A DNA stretch of 19,022 bases, taken from DATBDM01 sp034664425. GTDB lineage: Bacteria; Actinomycetota; Thermoleophilia; Solirubrobacterales; Solirubrobacteraceae. The position numbers and the translations under genes are program-made. The DNA is taken from contig JAXDHR010000114.1 of the NCBI GenBank assembly GCA_034664425.1, positions 1 through 19,022 of the forward strand, read 5' to 3'. The notes beneath the pieces were generated by a model. It did not search any database, was not told the DNA's origin, and saw only the letters and a list, made by a program, of their open reading frames with translations. Below are positions 1 through 9,553 of this stretch, in pieces. Positions within the stretch are counted from its first letter, which is position 1, and every line of letters starts with the position of its first letter.

Positions 1-257
1 TCCTGGGTGGCGGCCAGCAGGCGCTCGGCCTCACCGAGCTCCGCGTCGGCCTCCTGCAGCACGGCCGCGCGGCGCACGAGGACGTCGAGCCGGAAGTGGT
101 CGCGGATCGCCATCTCGTAGGCCAGCCCGCCGAGGTCGAACTGCAGCTCGGACACGCGCTCGGCGAGCTCGTCGCGGCGGCGCTCGAGCGCGGATGGCTC
201 GGGCGGTCCCGCCGCGGGACCGACGGGACGGGGACGGATGCGGTCGATGATCGTCAC
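1..257 (-). CDS. Helical hypothetical protein, 3' end outside window
   Basis: Reading leftwards from a GTG at 257-255, an open frame runs to the window edge without a stop and gives about 85 residues beginning VTIIDRIRPRPVGPAAGPPE. After a proline-rich start of about 22 residues, the rest is charged and leucine/alanine-rich (for example ERRRDELAERVSELQFDLGG, then RRAAVLQEADAELGEAERLL), which predicts long helices or a coiled coil. The start overlaps the stop of the upstream SPOR gene by four bases (GTGA), so the two are probably translationally coupled. I see no catalytic motif and do not recognise a family. A C-terminal zinc ribbon would be plausible by analogy with similar actinobacterial proteins, but that part is not in the window. 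That the frame is coding is fairly secure; its function is unknown. Confidence 0.7.
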   Translation of the reverse strand, partial: MTIIDRIRPRPVGPAAGPPEPSALERRRDELAERVSELQFDLGGLAYEMAIRDHFRLDVLVRRAAVLQEADAELGEAERLLAATQ

Positions 258-849
258 TTGAACGTCTCCGAGCCCGTGCCGCCGCCGGCGGGCTTGGACT
301 TGTCGATGGGCGGGGGCGCGCCCGGGGTGACCAGCGTGTCAGGCAGCTTGGCGGACTTCTTCGAGTAGTCCGCGCCGGACGAGTTCTGGATGTCCTGGAT
401 CGCCTTGGCGCCCGCGGCCTGCTGTGCCGCGCTGGGGGCCTTCGTCTTGCCGGTCGCGGCCGTGCCGCCGCCGCTCGAGGACGCGGACGTCTTGTGCGCC
501 GAGCCGCCGCCCGAGGAGGCGACCTCGATGACCTTCGCTCCTCCGAACCTGCCCTTCAGCTTCTTCAGCGCGGCAGCCGCCGCCCTGCGATCGGCGTACT
601 GGCCGGAGAAGATGACGTAGTCGCCCGCCTTCAGCGTGCCGTAGCCGCTCGAGTCCAGCGCACCGACCGCGGGAGCGCCCTTCGCGCTCGCCGCCTGCTT
701 GGCCGCCGCGACCGCGGCGGCGTCCGTGGCGCGCTTGGGCAGCGTCTGCAGCTGCACGGTGAAGCCGCGCTTGCCATCGGGCCAGTCCGAGGTGAACGAC
801 GCGGTCGTCGACGAGCCGGCGCCGGCGTCACCTCTTCCATCTCACTCAC
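254..849 (-). pseudogene. SPOR-domain protein, apparently frameshifted near its N-terminus
   Basis: The main frame, leftwards from about 841 to the stop at 256-254, carries a convincing SPOR domain. It starts SDWPDGKRGFTVQLQTLP and continues through VGALDSSGYGTLKAGDYVIF to the GRFGGAKVIEV stretch, followed by a Ser/Gly/Ala/Lys-rich low-complexity tail. SPOR domains bind denuded septal peptidoglycan. This frame has no proper start: a stop lies at 844-842 and the first GTG, at 757, would cut the domain's first strand. A natural start does exist in the neighbouring frame, GTG 849-847, reading VSEMEEVTPAPA and overlapping the upstream stop by four bases behind a GGAGGG Shine-Dalgarno. Joining the two frames near 815-826, inside the slippery repeat gccggcgccggc, restores one protein of about 195 residues. 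So there is a one-base deletion, either real decay or a sequencing error. No membrane anchor is visible. Confidence 0.6.
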
Positions 850-1175
850 CCTCCCTGCTCCAAGTTCGTGGGCGGCGCGACCAGGTGCACCTGCGCGCCC
901 GTCGGGTCGCCGATCCAGAAGACGCGGAACAGCGCCTGCCTGTGCGGCTTGATGCGCTCCACCCCGCCGCGACCCGCGGCCACGACCCTGCCGTGTCGCT
1001 CGGCGACGCCGTAGACCATCACCTGGCGCTGGTCGATCGCAGATTCGTTGCGCAGCATCCCGCCGGTGTACGCACCACTCGGATCCTGCTCGAGCGACAT
1101 CTTCGTCGGGACGAGCTTCGGGAGTCGCTCGCGTGGTTCCAGACCCGGGCCGAGCGAGCGCAACGAGATCGTCAC
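846..1175 (-). CDS. FxLYD-like domain protein, probably N-terminally truncated
   Basis: A 109-residue protein with clear coding character. Its core reads LEQDPSGAYTGGMLRNES, then DQRQVMVYGVAERHGRVVAAGRGGV and LFRVFWIGDPTGAQVHLVAP, the beta-sandwich pattern of FxLYD-type extracellular domains: new strand, variable charged turn, VVAAGR, and a late GDP-G turn. Such domains usually follow a membrane segment or zinc ribbon. Here only about 6 codons of open frame precede the GTG at 1175 before a stop at 1196-1194, and the divergent PhoX gene starts at 1276, so there is no room for an anchor. The GTG has no good Shine-Dalgarno. The stop overlaps the SPOR gene start (GTGA). The family assignment is by resemblance only. 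It could be a small intact protein or the surviving C-terminal part of a longer gene. Confidence 0.5.
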   Translation of the reverse strand: MTISLRSLGPGLEPRERLPKLVPTKMSLEQDPSGAYTGGMLRNESAIDQRQVMVYGVAERHGRVVAAGRGGVERIKPHRQALFRVFWIGDPTGAQVHLVAPPTNLEQGG

Positions 1176-1275
1176 GCCCGGGTAACGCTCGCATCACATG
1201 AGGGAGGCGTGATCGCACCTAGCGTCGGCGACGACGCGCGGGCACCCCGCCTGCGCCCGCAATCGGAGATGGTCC

Positions 1276-2955
1276 GTGCCCTTCCTCAAGCCACATGCTC
1301 GTGCGCTCGGTGCCTGCGCCGCGCTCGCCGTATCCGCCGGCGCCGTGTTCGCGGCCACCGGCGCTGCCGACCCGTCGCACGGCTTCTCGCCGCCTGACGT
1401 CGCTACCGCCAACGAGCGCGCCGCCGGCTACGCGCCCGCATCGCGGCTCTCGGACGGCCTCGCGCCGATCACCTGGGCGCAGGGCGCGACGAAGCTCGAG
1501 AACCCGCGCGGCATCGTCTCGTTCTACGGCTACGAGAACGACGTCCCCTCGGCGGACAACCCTGCCGTCCCGCAGATGCTGCCCACGTCGGCGAACCCCA
1601 CCGAGGCGCAGAAGACCGAGCCCGACAAGAACACCTACCTGACGCTCAGCCACGGCGCGGGCGGCCCCGACTCGGGCTACGACTACGGCAGCCACTTCCT
1701 CTACCAGGGCCACGAGGGCGCCGCGAAGGACGCGAGTGGCAACCGGCTCGGCTACCTCACGCGCATCAACCTCGACGCCGACGCCGCGCATCGCGTGACG
1801 CTGATGGCCACGCAGGACAGCGCCGGCAAGCCGCTGTCGACGATCGACGGCTCGACCTGGGATCCGTTCGCCAAGCGCCTGATCCTCACGACGGAGAGCG
1901 CGACGGCACCCACGTACGCGGCGACGGCCGGCTACCCGTCGACCGTCGACGACGTGTCGGGCTCGCTCGGCCGAGGGGGGTACGAGGGCGTGCAGAACGA
2001 CTCGGACGGCAATGTCTGGCTCGTCGAGGACATCGGCGGCGCGGGCAAGGGCGGCACCGCCGCGAAGGAGCCGAACAGCTTCGTCTACCGGTTCGTGCCC
2101 GACGCGCCCGGCGACCTGCGCCACGGCAAGCTCGAGGCGCTGCAGGTCCGCAACACCGCGGGGACGCCGATCACCTACGAGTCCCAGAAGCCGCTGAACG
2201 CGCCCGACCAGGCCCTCGACCACAGCTACGGCCAGCAGCTCGGCACGAGCTGGGTGGTCGTCCACGACACCGGCACCGACGGCTCGGCGCCGTTCGACGC
2301 CAACGCCGCCGCCAAGCTCGCGCACGCCACGCCGTTCAAGCGCCCGGAGAACGGGTTCTTCCGGCCCGGATCGCACTTCCGCGAGTTCTACTTCGACGAG
2401 ACGGGCGACACGAACGCGACGAGCCCTGAGAACGCGAGCGCCGGCGGATGGGGCGGCGTGCAGCGCCTCGTGCAGTCGAGCCCATCGGCGAACACGGGCA
2501 AGCTGTCGCTGTTCTACGCCGGCGACCAGGCTCACACCGGGCTCGACAACGGCGCGTTCCTCTCGCGCGACCAGGTCACGTTCGTCGAGGACGCCGGCGA
2601 CACGCTGCACGGCCAGCGCAACGCCCTGGACTCCGGCTTCGTGTTCGATCTGCGAGCCGATTACTCCCACGCCGGGGATAAGCCCACGCGCTGGCTGGCC
2701 GAGGGCCGCGACGCCTCGGCAACCATCGACGCGGCCAACGGCGGGTTCGGCAAGAACGACGGCGACAACGAGATCACCGGCGTCCACGTCTCCGACGGCG
2801 ACCCCGGTACCGACGGGATCCTCGGAGCCAAGGTCCCGACGCCGTTCCATCGGGGCTGGCGCATGTTCTACACCCAGCAGCACGGCGACAACCCGACCTA
2901 CGAGGTCGTCGCCGCGCCGGCCGGCGACAGCGGCCGGGACGACACGCGGCGGTAG
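1276..2955 (+). CDS. Secreted PhoX/DUF839-family protein (alkaline phosphatase-like)
   Basis: A 559-residue protein. The start GTG has GGAG seven bases upstream. Residues 1-28 form a signal peptide (basic LKPHAR, a hydrophobic alanine-rich core, then VFAAT), so it is exported. The rest follows the DUF839/PhoX beta-propeller pattern: NRLGYLTRINLD near 156-167, IDGSTWDPFAKRLILTTES near 190-208, and GRGGYEGVQNDSDGNVWLVE near 233-252. Family members with proven activity are Ca/Fe-dependent phosphomonoesterases that release phosphate from organic esters outside the cell, but many members are uncharacterised. I did not map the metal ligands, so activity is inferred. It stands alone: the gene to the left is divergent, and a hairpin follows about 15 bases after the stop. 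No Pho box was recognised upstream. Confidence 0.82.
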   Translation: MPFLKPHARALGACAALAVSAGAVFAATGAADPSHGFSPPDVATANERAAGYAPASRLSDGLAPITWAQGATKLENPRGIVSFYGYENDVPSADNPAVPQMLPTSANPTEAQKTEPDKNTYLTLSHGAGGPDSGYDYGSHFLYQGHEGAAKDASGNRLGYLTRINLDADAAHRVTLMATQDSAGKPLSTIDGSTWDPFAKRLILTTESATAPTYAATAGYPSTVDDVSGSLGRGGYEGVQNDSDGNVWLVEDIGGAGKGGTAAKEPNSFVYRFVPDAPGDLRHGKLEALQVRNTAGTPITYESQKPLNAPDQALDHSYGQQLGTSWVVVHDTGTDGSAPFDANAAAKLAHATPFKRPENGFFRPGSHFREFYFDETGDTNATSPENASAGGWGGVQRLVQSSPSANTGKLSLFYAGDQAHTGLDNGAFLSRDQVTFVEDAGDTLHGQRNALDSGFVFDLRADYSHAGDKPTRWLAEGRDASATIDAANGGFGKNDGDNEITGVHVSDGDPGTDGILGAKVPTPFHRGWRMFYTQQHGDNPTYEVVAAPAGDSGRDDTRR

Positions 2956-2970
2956 CGCCGATCGCGGTGA

Positions 2971-3003
2971 GGGGGTGCGACGCGACGCGCGCGACGCACC
3001 CCC
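2971..3003 (+). terminator. GC-rich hairpin after the PhoX-like gene
   Basis: A perfect 9-bp inverted repeat, gggggtgcg at 2971-2979 and cgcaccccc at 2995-3003, with a 15-base loop. It starts 16 bases after the PhoX-like stop codon. There is no T-run, as is common for actinobacterial terminators, so termination is inferred from position and stem strength. Confidence 0.5.
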
Positions 3004-3028
3004 GCCGCGACGTGGCACGATCTCGCAG

Positions 3029-3151
3029 GTGACCGGCACATCAGCCGCCGCGCGGCACCTACGCGACCTCGCGCGGCTGCGCGGCGGGCACATGTCGGCC
3101 GGGCAGGTCACGCGACCGGCCGGGAATCGAGAAGCGCCGGCCACGAGGTGA
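3029..3151 (+). pseudogene. Remnant of an AraC-type regulator
   Basis: A short open frame of 40 codons from GTG 3029 to TGA 3149 reads TGTSAAARHLRDLARLRGGH then MSAGQVTRPAGNREAPATR. From memory, it matches the start of a common actinobacterial AraC-family regulator (RHLRDLARLRRVRD...) joined directly to the start of its first helix-turn-helix (GxHMSAGHLSR). The roughly 30 residues between are missing, and after MSAG the reading departs from the family. AraC regulators of this type commonly sit next to the VOC gene whose remnant follows the UvrA-like gene here. No Shine-Dalgarno is evident. I take it as a degraded gene; it could be a chance frame, since no search was possible. Confidence 0.4.
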
Positions 3152-3153
3152 CC

Positions 3154-3166
3154 TAGCCTGCCCGCC
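3154..3166 (+). promoter_or_regulatory. Probable leaderless promoter -10 for the UvrA-like gene
   Basis: The -10-like hexamer TAGCCT (TAnnnT) at 3154-3159 is followed by exactly seven bases and then ATG 3167, with no Shine-Dalgarno. This is the usual spacing of leaderless actinobacterial transcripts. No clear -35 is visible. The same arrangement occurs before the epimerase gene at 16771. Confidence 0.45.
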
Positions 3167-5569
<2,403 letters not shown>

Positions 5570-5605
5570 CCGAGAGCCCTCGCGCGCGCAACTGGCCTGA
5601 CCGCC

Positions 5606-5821
5606 ATGGACATCACCATCCACTCGACCTTCCTCCCGCATGACGACGCGGACGCCGCCCTGGCGTTCTACCGCGACACCCTCGGCTTCGAGGTCCGCAA
5701 CGACGTCGGATACGGCGGGATGCGCTGGATCACAGTCGGCCCCGCCGGCCAGCCCGGCACATCCATCGTCCTGCATCCTGATCCGCATCAGCGAGCTCCG
5801 CTGAGCCGTCCGGCGAACTAG
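5606..5821 (+). pseudogene. VOC/glyoxalase-family protein with internal deletion
   Basis: The first 57 residues are a clear VOC (glyoxalase/bleomycin resistance) N-terminal half: MDITIHSTFLPHDDADAALA, FYRDTLGFEVRNDVGYGGMR, then SIVLHP. The family normally has about 130-140 residues; here the frame stops after 71. The bases just after the SIVLHP codons, read in another frame (5775-5804), give ILIRISELR followed by TGA, which is how such proteins end (AGNxIRIxELR). So the middle of the gene, about 200 bases, seems to have been deleted out of frame while both ends survive. With half the beta-alpha-beta-beta-beta units and metal ligands missing, it should be non-functional. The start is preceded by TGGCCT and seven bases, nearly the same leader as the UvrA-like gene. 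Its 3' end meets the permease gene on the other strand. Confidence 0.65.
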
Positions 5822-7038
5822 GCGCCGTAGCGCCGCGGATCCGCGGCGAAGGCGTCACGGCAGCCGGGTGAGCAGACGAACCACGTGCGTCCGGCGTGCT
5901 CGACCGTCTCCGCCCGGCTTCGATCGACCGTCATGCCGCACACCGGATCGGTGGCGCCGCGACGGAGGGTCAGCCCGATGAGGAGCCCGAACACGATCAC
6001 GCCCACGACGTTGAGCGCGAACTTGTAGTCGAGCCCGACCGAGCTGAAGATGTCCGCGCGTGTGGGCCGGGCTCCGTCCGGGACGAGCCCGAGTGCGCCG
6101 AAGAGCAGGTCGAGGACGAGCGCGGAGGCGACCATGGTCACGAACATCAGCGCCGTGATGCGCAGCGCGAACCGGGTCCCGTAGTACTTGCGGTAGATGG
6201 CGAGGATCGGGAGCACGATCAGGTCGGCGAAGATGAAGGCCATCACGCCGGCGAACGAGATCCCACCGCTCCACAGCACCGCGGCGAGCGGCACGTTGCC
6301 GACGGAGCAGACGAAGCTCAGCACAGCGATGAGCGGGCCCACCAGGGCGCCCCAGACGGTTCGCACCGGCGCCGACGCGCCTTCGAGGAAGAGCCCGTTG
6401 AAGAACCCGTCACCCAGTTGGGCGACGAATCCGGCGAGCAGGAAGCCGATCCCGATCTCCTTGTAGAGCATCTGCCAGTCGCCGCGGAAGTTGTGGGCGA
6501 CGTCCGACCATGCGGCGGCCGAGGTCAGCCGTTGACGCCACGGCAGGGCCTCGCCCGCAGCATGGTGCTCGTGCCCCGCATCGGCATCACGAGCGTGCGC
6601 GCGAGCCTCGTCCTCCAGGCGCCGCGAGACGAACGCGCGCAGGCCGAGCGCCATCAGCGCGATCATGACGATGCCGCCCACGTACTCGGCCAGCGCGAAC
6701 TGCCAGCCGATCAGCACCCACAGGACCAGGCCGAGCTCCCAGACGAGGTTGGTCGAGGCGAACTGGAAGGCCAGCGCAGACGCGGCAGAGGCGCCCTTCT
6801 GGAACAGGCTCTTGGCGATCGCCACGGCCGCGTAGGAGCACGACGACGACGCGGCGCCGAGGCCGGTCGCCGTTGCCAGCGGTCGCACGCCGCTCCCCGA
6901 CAGCGCGCGCTCGATGCGCTCGCGCGGCACCCACGCCTGAACCACGGCGGAGATCGCGAAGCCGAGGACCAGCGCCCACCAGACCTGCCAGGCCATCAGG
7001 AACGCATCCTCCAACCCGTGCTTGATCACATCGAGCAT
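5818..7038 (-). CDS. ArsP/DUF318-type permease with C-terminal YHS domain
   Basis: A 406-residue membrane protein. The ATG at 7038 has GGAGAG just upstream. It contains many hydrophobic segments in two related halves. The first half holds GLGAASSSCSYAAVAIAKSL (60-79) with a conserved cysteine, and the second has VCSVGNVPLAAVLW, both typical of the ArsP_1/DUF318 permeases, some of which export methylated arsenicals. A His-rich loop (GHEHHA, 155-160) joins the halves. Residues 364-406 form a YHS domain (DPVCGMTVD, WFVCSPGC, DPRRYGA) with cysteines 367, 389 and 393, a heavy-metal binding module. It follows the MBL/rhodanese gene by 46 bases, and a CsoR/CstR-like operator lies 12 bases before its start, so metal or reactive-sulfur control is likely. 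The substrate is not established: metal, metalloid or sulfur species are all possible. Confidence 0.85.
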   Translation of the reverse strand: MLDVIKHGLEDAFLMAWQVWWALVLGFAISAVVQAWVPRERIERALSGSGVRPLATATGLGAASSSCSYAAVAIAKSLFQKGASAASALAFQFASTNLVWELGLVLWVLIGWQFALAEYVGGIVMIALMALGLRAFVSRRLEDEARAHARDADAGHEHHAAGEALPWRQRLTSAAAWSDVAHNFRGDWQMLYKEIGIGFLLAGFVAQLGDGFFNGLFLEGASAPVRTVWGALVGPLIAVLSFVCSVGNVPLAAVLWSGGISFAGVMAFIFADLIVLPILAIYRKYYGTRFALRITALMFVTMVASALVLDLLFGALGLVPDGARPTRADIFSSVGLDYKFALNVVGVIVFGLLIGLTLRRGATDPVCGMTVDRSRAETVEHAGRTWFVCSPGCRDAFAADPRRYGA

Positions 7039-7050
7039 CGCTCTCCATGA

Positions 7051-7065
7051 TACCCCGGGGGGGTA
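7051..7065 (-). promoter_or_regulatory. CsoR/CstR-like operator upstream of the permease
   Basis: TACCCC ggg GGGGTA at 7051-7065 is a perfect 6-bp inverted repeat around three G bases, flanked by A/T. This is the shape of operators bound by the CsoR family (copper, nickel and persulfide sensors). It lies in the 46-base gap between the MBL/rhodanese gene and the permease, 12 bases before the permease ATG. No CsoR-family gene is in this window. Confidence 0.6.
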
Positions 7066-7084
7066 GGTTGTCGCGCGACCGGGG

Positions 7085-8455
7085 CTAGACCTCGATCGGC
7101 CAGCCCTCGCGCCGCCACTGCCCGACGCCGCCGTCGACGACGTGGACGACGTCGCGCGCGCCCGCCCGCTGCAGCAGGCTGGCGGCCACCGCGGCACGCT
7201 GGCCCGACGCGCAGATGACGGCGACGGGGCGCTGCGCATCGATGCCGTCCGGGATGCCGTCGACGTCGTGGTAGGGGCGGAACACCGCGCCGGGGATGTG
7301 GCCGTCCTCCCACTCGCTGCGCTCGCGCACGTCGAGCAGCTGAAGCCCGTCACGGCGGGCGTGCAGCTCGGGCACGGTCATGCGCGCGACGCGCTGCACG
7401 GGCCGGCCGTCCTCGCGCCACGCGGTCATGCCCCCCGCGAGGTAGCCGCCGATCGTGCGCAGGCCGACGGCCGCGGCCAGCTCGGTCGCGGAGAGCGCGT
7501 CCTCGTCATCGCGCCCGATGAACACGAGCGGCTGCCCGGGCGCGGCCAGCCAGGCCAGCTTCGAGCCGAAGCCGGCACGCCGCGTCGGGATGCAGACGGC
7601 GTTCGGTACGTGCGCCTCGTCGAACTGCAGCTCCGTGCGGACGTCGATCAGCAGCGCACCGTCCGACCCCGTCTGCTCGAGCTGGCGCGGGGTCAGCGGG
7701 TGCGCGTCGACGACCTCGCGCAGCAGCGGGCCACGGTTGAGCGCGACGATGTTCTCGAAGTTCGGAGGCTGCGGGCCGAGCGAGGCGATCGAGCGCGCGA
7801 CGAACTCGTCCTCGTCGTCGATCGCCAGCAGCTCCTGGTGCGCGCGCTCGAACCCGATCGTCGAAGCGACCTTGAGGTCCATGCCGGGCCCGCCGCACAT
7901 CGAGCCGCCGAGATGGCCCGGCCACAGCTCGCAGGTGTCGGGGAGGGCGAGCACGCGCTCGTGCAGCGACCGGAAGATGCCGCGCGCGCCGGCCTCGCGC
8001 TCGACGGCGAGGTCGGGCCGCGCGATATCGCCGACGAACAGCGAGTCGCCGCCGAGCAGCGCCCACGGCTCGTCGCCCCGCGCGGTGTCGATGAGCGCGA
8101 ACGCGGTGTGCTCGGGGCGATGGCCCGGCGTGTGCACGGCGCGGACGATCAGCGCGCCGAGCTCGAGCTCCCAGCCGTCGTCGAAGGGCTCGTGCGGATA
8201 CTCGGCACCCGCGTCGCGGTGGATGTGGATCGTCGCGCCGGTGGCGGCGGCGAGCCGCCCGTGGCCCGAGACGTGGTCGGCGTGGGTATGGGTCTCGAGC
8301 ACGTGCTCGAGCCGGACGCCGAGGTAGCGCGCCAGGCGCAGGTACCCGTCGATGTCGAGCCGCGGGTCGACGACCGCCGCGACGCCCGCGTCCTCGTCGC
8401 CGATCAGGTAGCTGGCGCAGCCCAGGTCATCGTGGGTGAGCTGGCGGAAGATCAT
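7085..8455 (-). CDS. MBL-fold persulfide dioxygenase-like protein with two rhodanese domains
   Basis: A 456-residue cytoplasmic protein. Residues 1-210 are a metallo-beta-lactamase fold with THTHADH (55-61), H112 in TPGH, D137 in GGDS and H181 in PGH. H56, H112 and D137 match the 2-His/1-Asp iron site of ETHE1/persulfide dioxygenases, which oxidise glutathione or low-molecular-weight persulfide to sulfite. Two rhodanese domains follow. The first (about 262-350) has IGRDDED where the active-site cysteine loop should be, so it is probably inactive. The second (about 360-456) keeps C415 in ICASGQRA. The layout resembles CstB-like MBL-rhodanese fusions. The ATG overlaps the LacI regulator stop (ATGA) and has GGAGAGGAG upstream. 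Expected role: sulfide or persulfide detoxification. A generic MBL hydrolase is the alternative, but the added rhodanese domains argue against it. Confidence 0.85.
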   Translation of the reverse strand: MIFRQLTHDDLGCASYLIGDEDAGVAAVVDPRLDIDGYLRLARYLGVRLEHVLETHTHADHVSGHGRLAAATGATIHIHRDAGAEYPHEPFDDGWELELGALIVRAVHTPGHRPEHTAFALIDTARGDEPWALLGGDSLFVGDIARPDLAVEREAGARGIFRSLHERVLALPDTCELWPGHLGGSMCGGPGMDLKVASTIGFERAHQELLAIDDEDEFVARSIASLGPQPPNFENIVALNRGPLLREVVDAHPLTPRQLEQTGSDGALLIDVRTELQFDEAHVPNAVCIPTRRAGFGSKLAWLAAPGQPLVFIGRDDEDALSATELAAAVGLRTIGGYLAGGMTAWREDGRPVQRVARMTVPELHARRDGLQLLDVRERSEWEDGHIPGAVFRPYHDVDGIPDGIDAQRPVAVICASGQRAAVAASLLQRAGARDVVHVVDGGVGQWRREGWPIEV

Positions 8456-9513
8456 GCAGGGCTCCTCTCCGTGCGGCGTGCCCGTCGTGCGGTCGACGCC
8501 CGCTCGATCAGCTCCGGCGTCACGCGCACGTGCGCCCGCGCGCCCCGTCGGGGGTGACCGCCCACGGCGGCCGCGAGCAGCCCGCTCGCGGCCGACGCGA
8601 CGGCGGGCATGCCCCAGTCGACGCTCGTCAGCGCGGGCGCCACGACCCCCGCGATCGGGTGGTTGTCATAGCCCGTGACCGACAGCTCGCGCGGGATCGA
8701 GAGCCCCGCGGCCGCCGCCGCCGCGTAGACGCCGCACGCGATCGAGTCCGAGAGGCAGAAGATCGCCGTCGGGCGCGGATCGCCCGCGAGCAGCGACGCG
8801 GCGGTGCGCGTGGCGTCCTCGATCGAGTGGCGCGAGTTCACGACGGTGGCGTCGATACCGAGCCGCGCGCAGACCTCCGCGACGACGCGCTCCGCGGGGC
8901 GGTCCGGCGTGGAGCGGCGGCTCGGGGTCAGCACCGCGATCCGCCGGTGGCCGAGGTCGTGGAGGCGCTCGAGCACGAGCGAGACGCCGGCGCGGTTGTC
9001 GAACAGCACCTCGCCCGCGGTCGGCCCCGCGAGCGCGTCGCCGACGGCGACGATCGGCAGCGCCTCGCCGACCTCCGCCCACGATGCGTCGGACGGATCG
9101 AGCGGAGAGATCACCAGCCCATCGACCAGCTGCTCGGCCAGCTGGCGGGCGAGCTGGCGCTCGCGCTCCGGCTCGCCGCCGGCGTCGGCGATCACCATGC
9201 GCAGGTCGTGACGGGCCAGCTCGCGGCCGAGCAGCTCGACGAAGCGCTGCTCGCCGAGGTCCTCGAGCGAACCGGCGAGGACGCCGACCAGCCCAGTGCG
9301 GCCGCGCGCGAGCGCGCGGGCGATGGCGTTGCCGGTGTAGCCGAGCTCCTCGGCGGCGCGGCGCACGCGGTCCTGCGTGTCCGGCGAGGTCTGCACGCCG
9401 CGGAGGGCGTAGGACACCGCCGCGGGCGAGAGCCCCGTGGCGGCGGCGACGTCCTTGATCGTGACACGTCTCCGCAGAGCCACGAGCCAACCGTACCGGC
9501 CGACGGGGGTCAC
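8452..9513 (-). CDS. LacI-family transcriptional regulator
   Basis: A 353-residue regulator. The N-terminal helix-turn-helix is VTIKDVAAATGLSPAAVSYA (17-36), followed by a hinge helix (GNAIARALARGRTG) and a periplasmic-binding-protein-like effector domain with typical late motifs (AIFCLSDSIACGVYAAA, ELSVTGYDNHPIA, ALTSVDW). The GTG at 9513 is 14 bases after GGGGAGG. A second GTG at 9483, beginning VALRRRVTIKDV, is also possible and gives a more usual N-terminus. Its stop overlaps the MBL/rhodanese ATG, so the two are co-expressed. It is divergent from the amidohydrolase gene, and the gap holds three tandem palindromes of LacI-operator type, so it most likely regulates that gene and itself. 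The ligand is unknown; most relatives sense sugars, which would be unexpected beside these neighbours. Confidence 0.88.
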   Translation of the reverse strand: MTPVGRYGWLVALRRRVTIKDVAAATGLSPAAVSYALRGVQTSPDTQDRVRRAAEELGYTGNAIARALARGRTGLVGVLAGSLEDLGEQRFVELLGRELARHDLRMVIADAGGEPERERQLARQLAEQLVDGLVISPLDPSDASWAEVGEALPIVAVGDALAGPTAGEVLFDNRAGVSLVLERLHDLGHRRIAVLTPSRRSTPDRPAERVVAEVCARLGIDATVVNSRHSIEDATRTAASLLAGDPRPTAIFCLSDSIACGVYAAAAAAGLSIPRELSVTGYDNHPIAGVVAPALTSVDWGMPAVASAASGLLAAAVGGHPRRGARAHVRVTPELIERASTARRARRTERSPA

Positions 9514-9547
9514 TGCGTGACGCTCGACCTCCCCGCCCGATGCACGC

Positions 9548-9553
9548 TACCCT
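9548..9553 (+). promoter_or_regulatory. Possible -10 element of the amidohydrolase promoter
   Basis: TACCCT (TAnnnT) on the plus strand at 9548-9553 ends just before the first palindrome, which would place the transcription start inside the operator array. A weak -35 candidate (TCGACC near 9524) has 18-base spacing. On the minus strand the overlapping TAGCGT (9549-9544) could serve the lacI-type gene. Tentative. Confidence 0.3.

Noticed and set aside
1197..1275. PhoX promoter with TAGCGT at 1220-1225
   Set aside because: The hexamer fits TAnnnT, but no supporting -35 or Pho box was found, so it was not listed.
7039..7353. N-terminal extension of the permease frame
   Set aside because: It overlaps the rhodanese coding region with Ser/Arg-rich shadow sequence. 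The ATG at 7038 has a ribosome-binding site and begins a normal first membrane helix.
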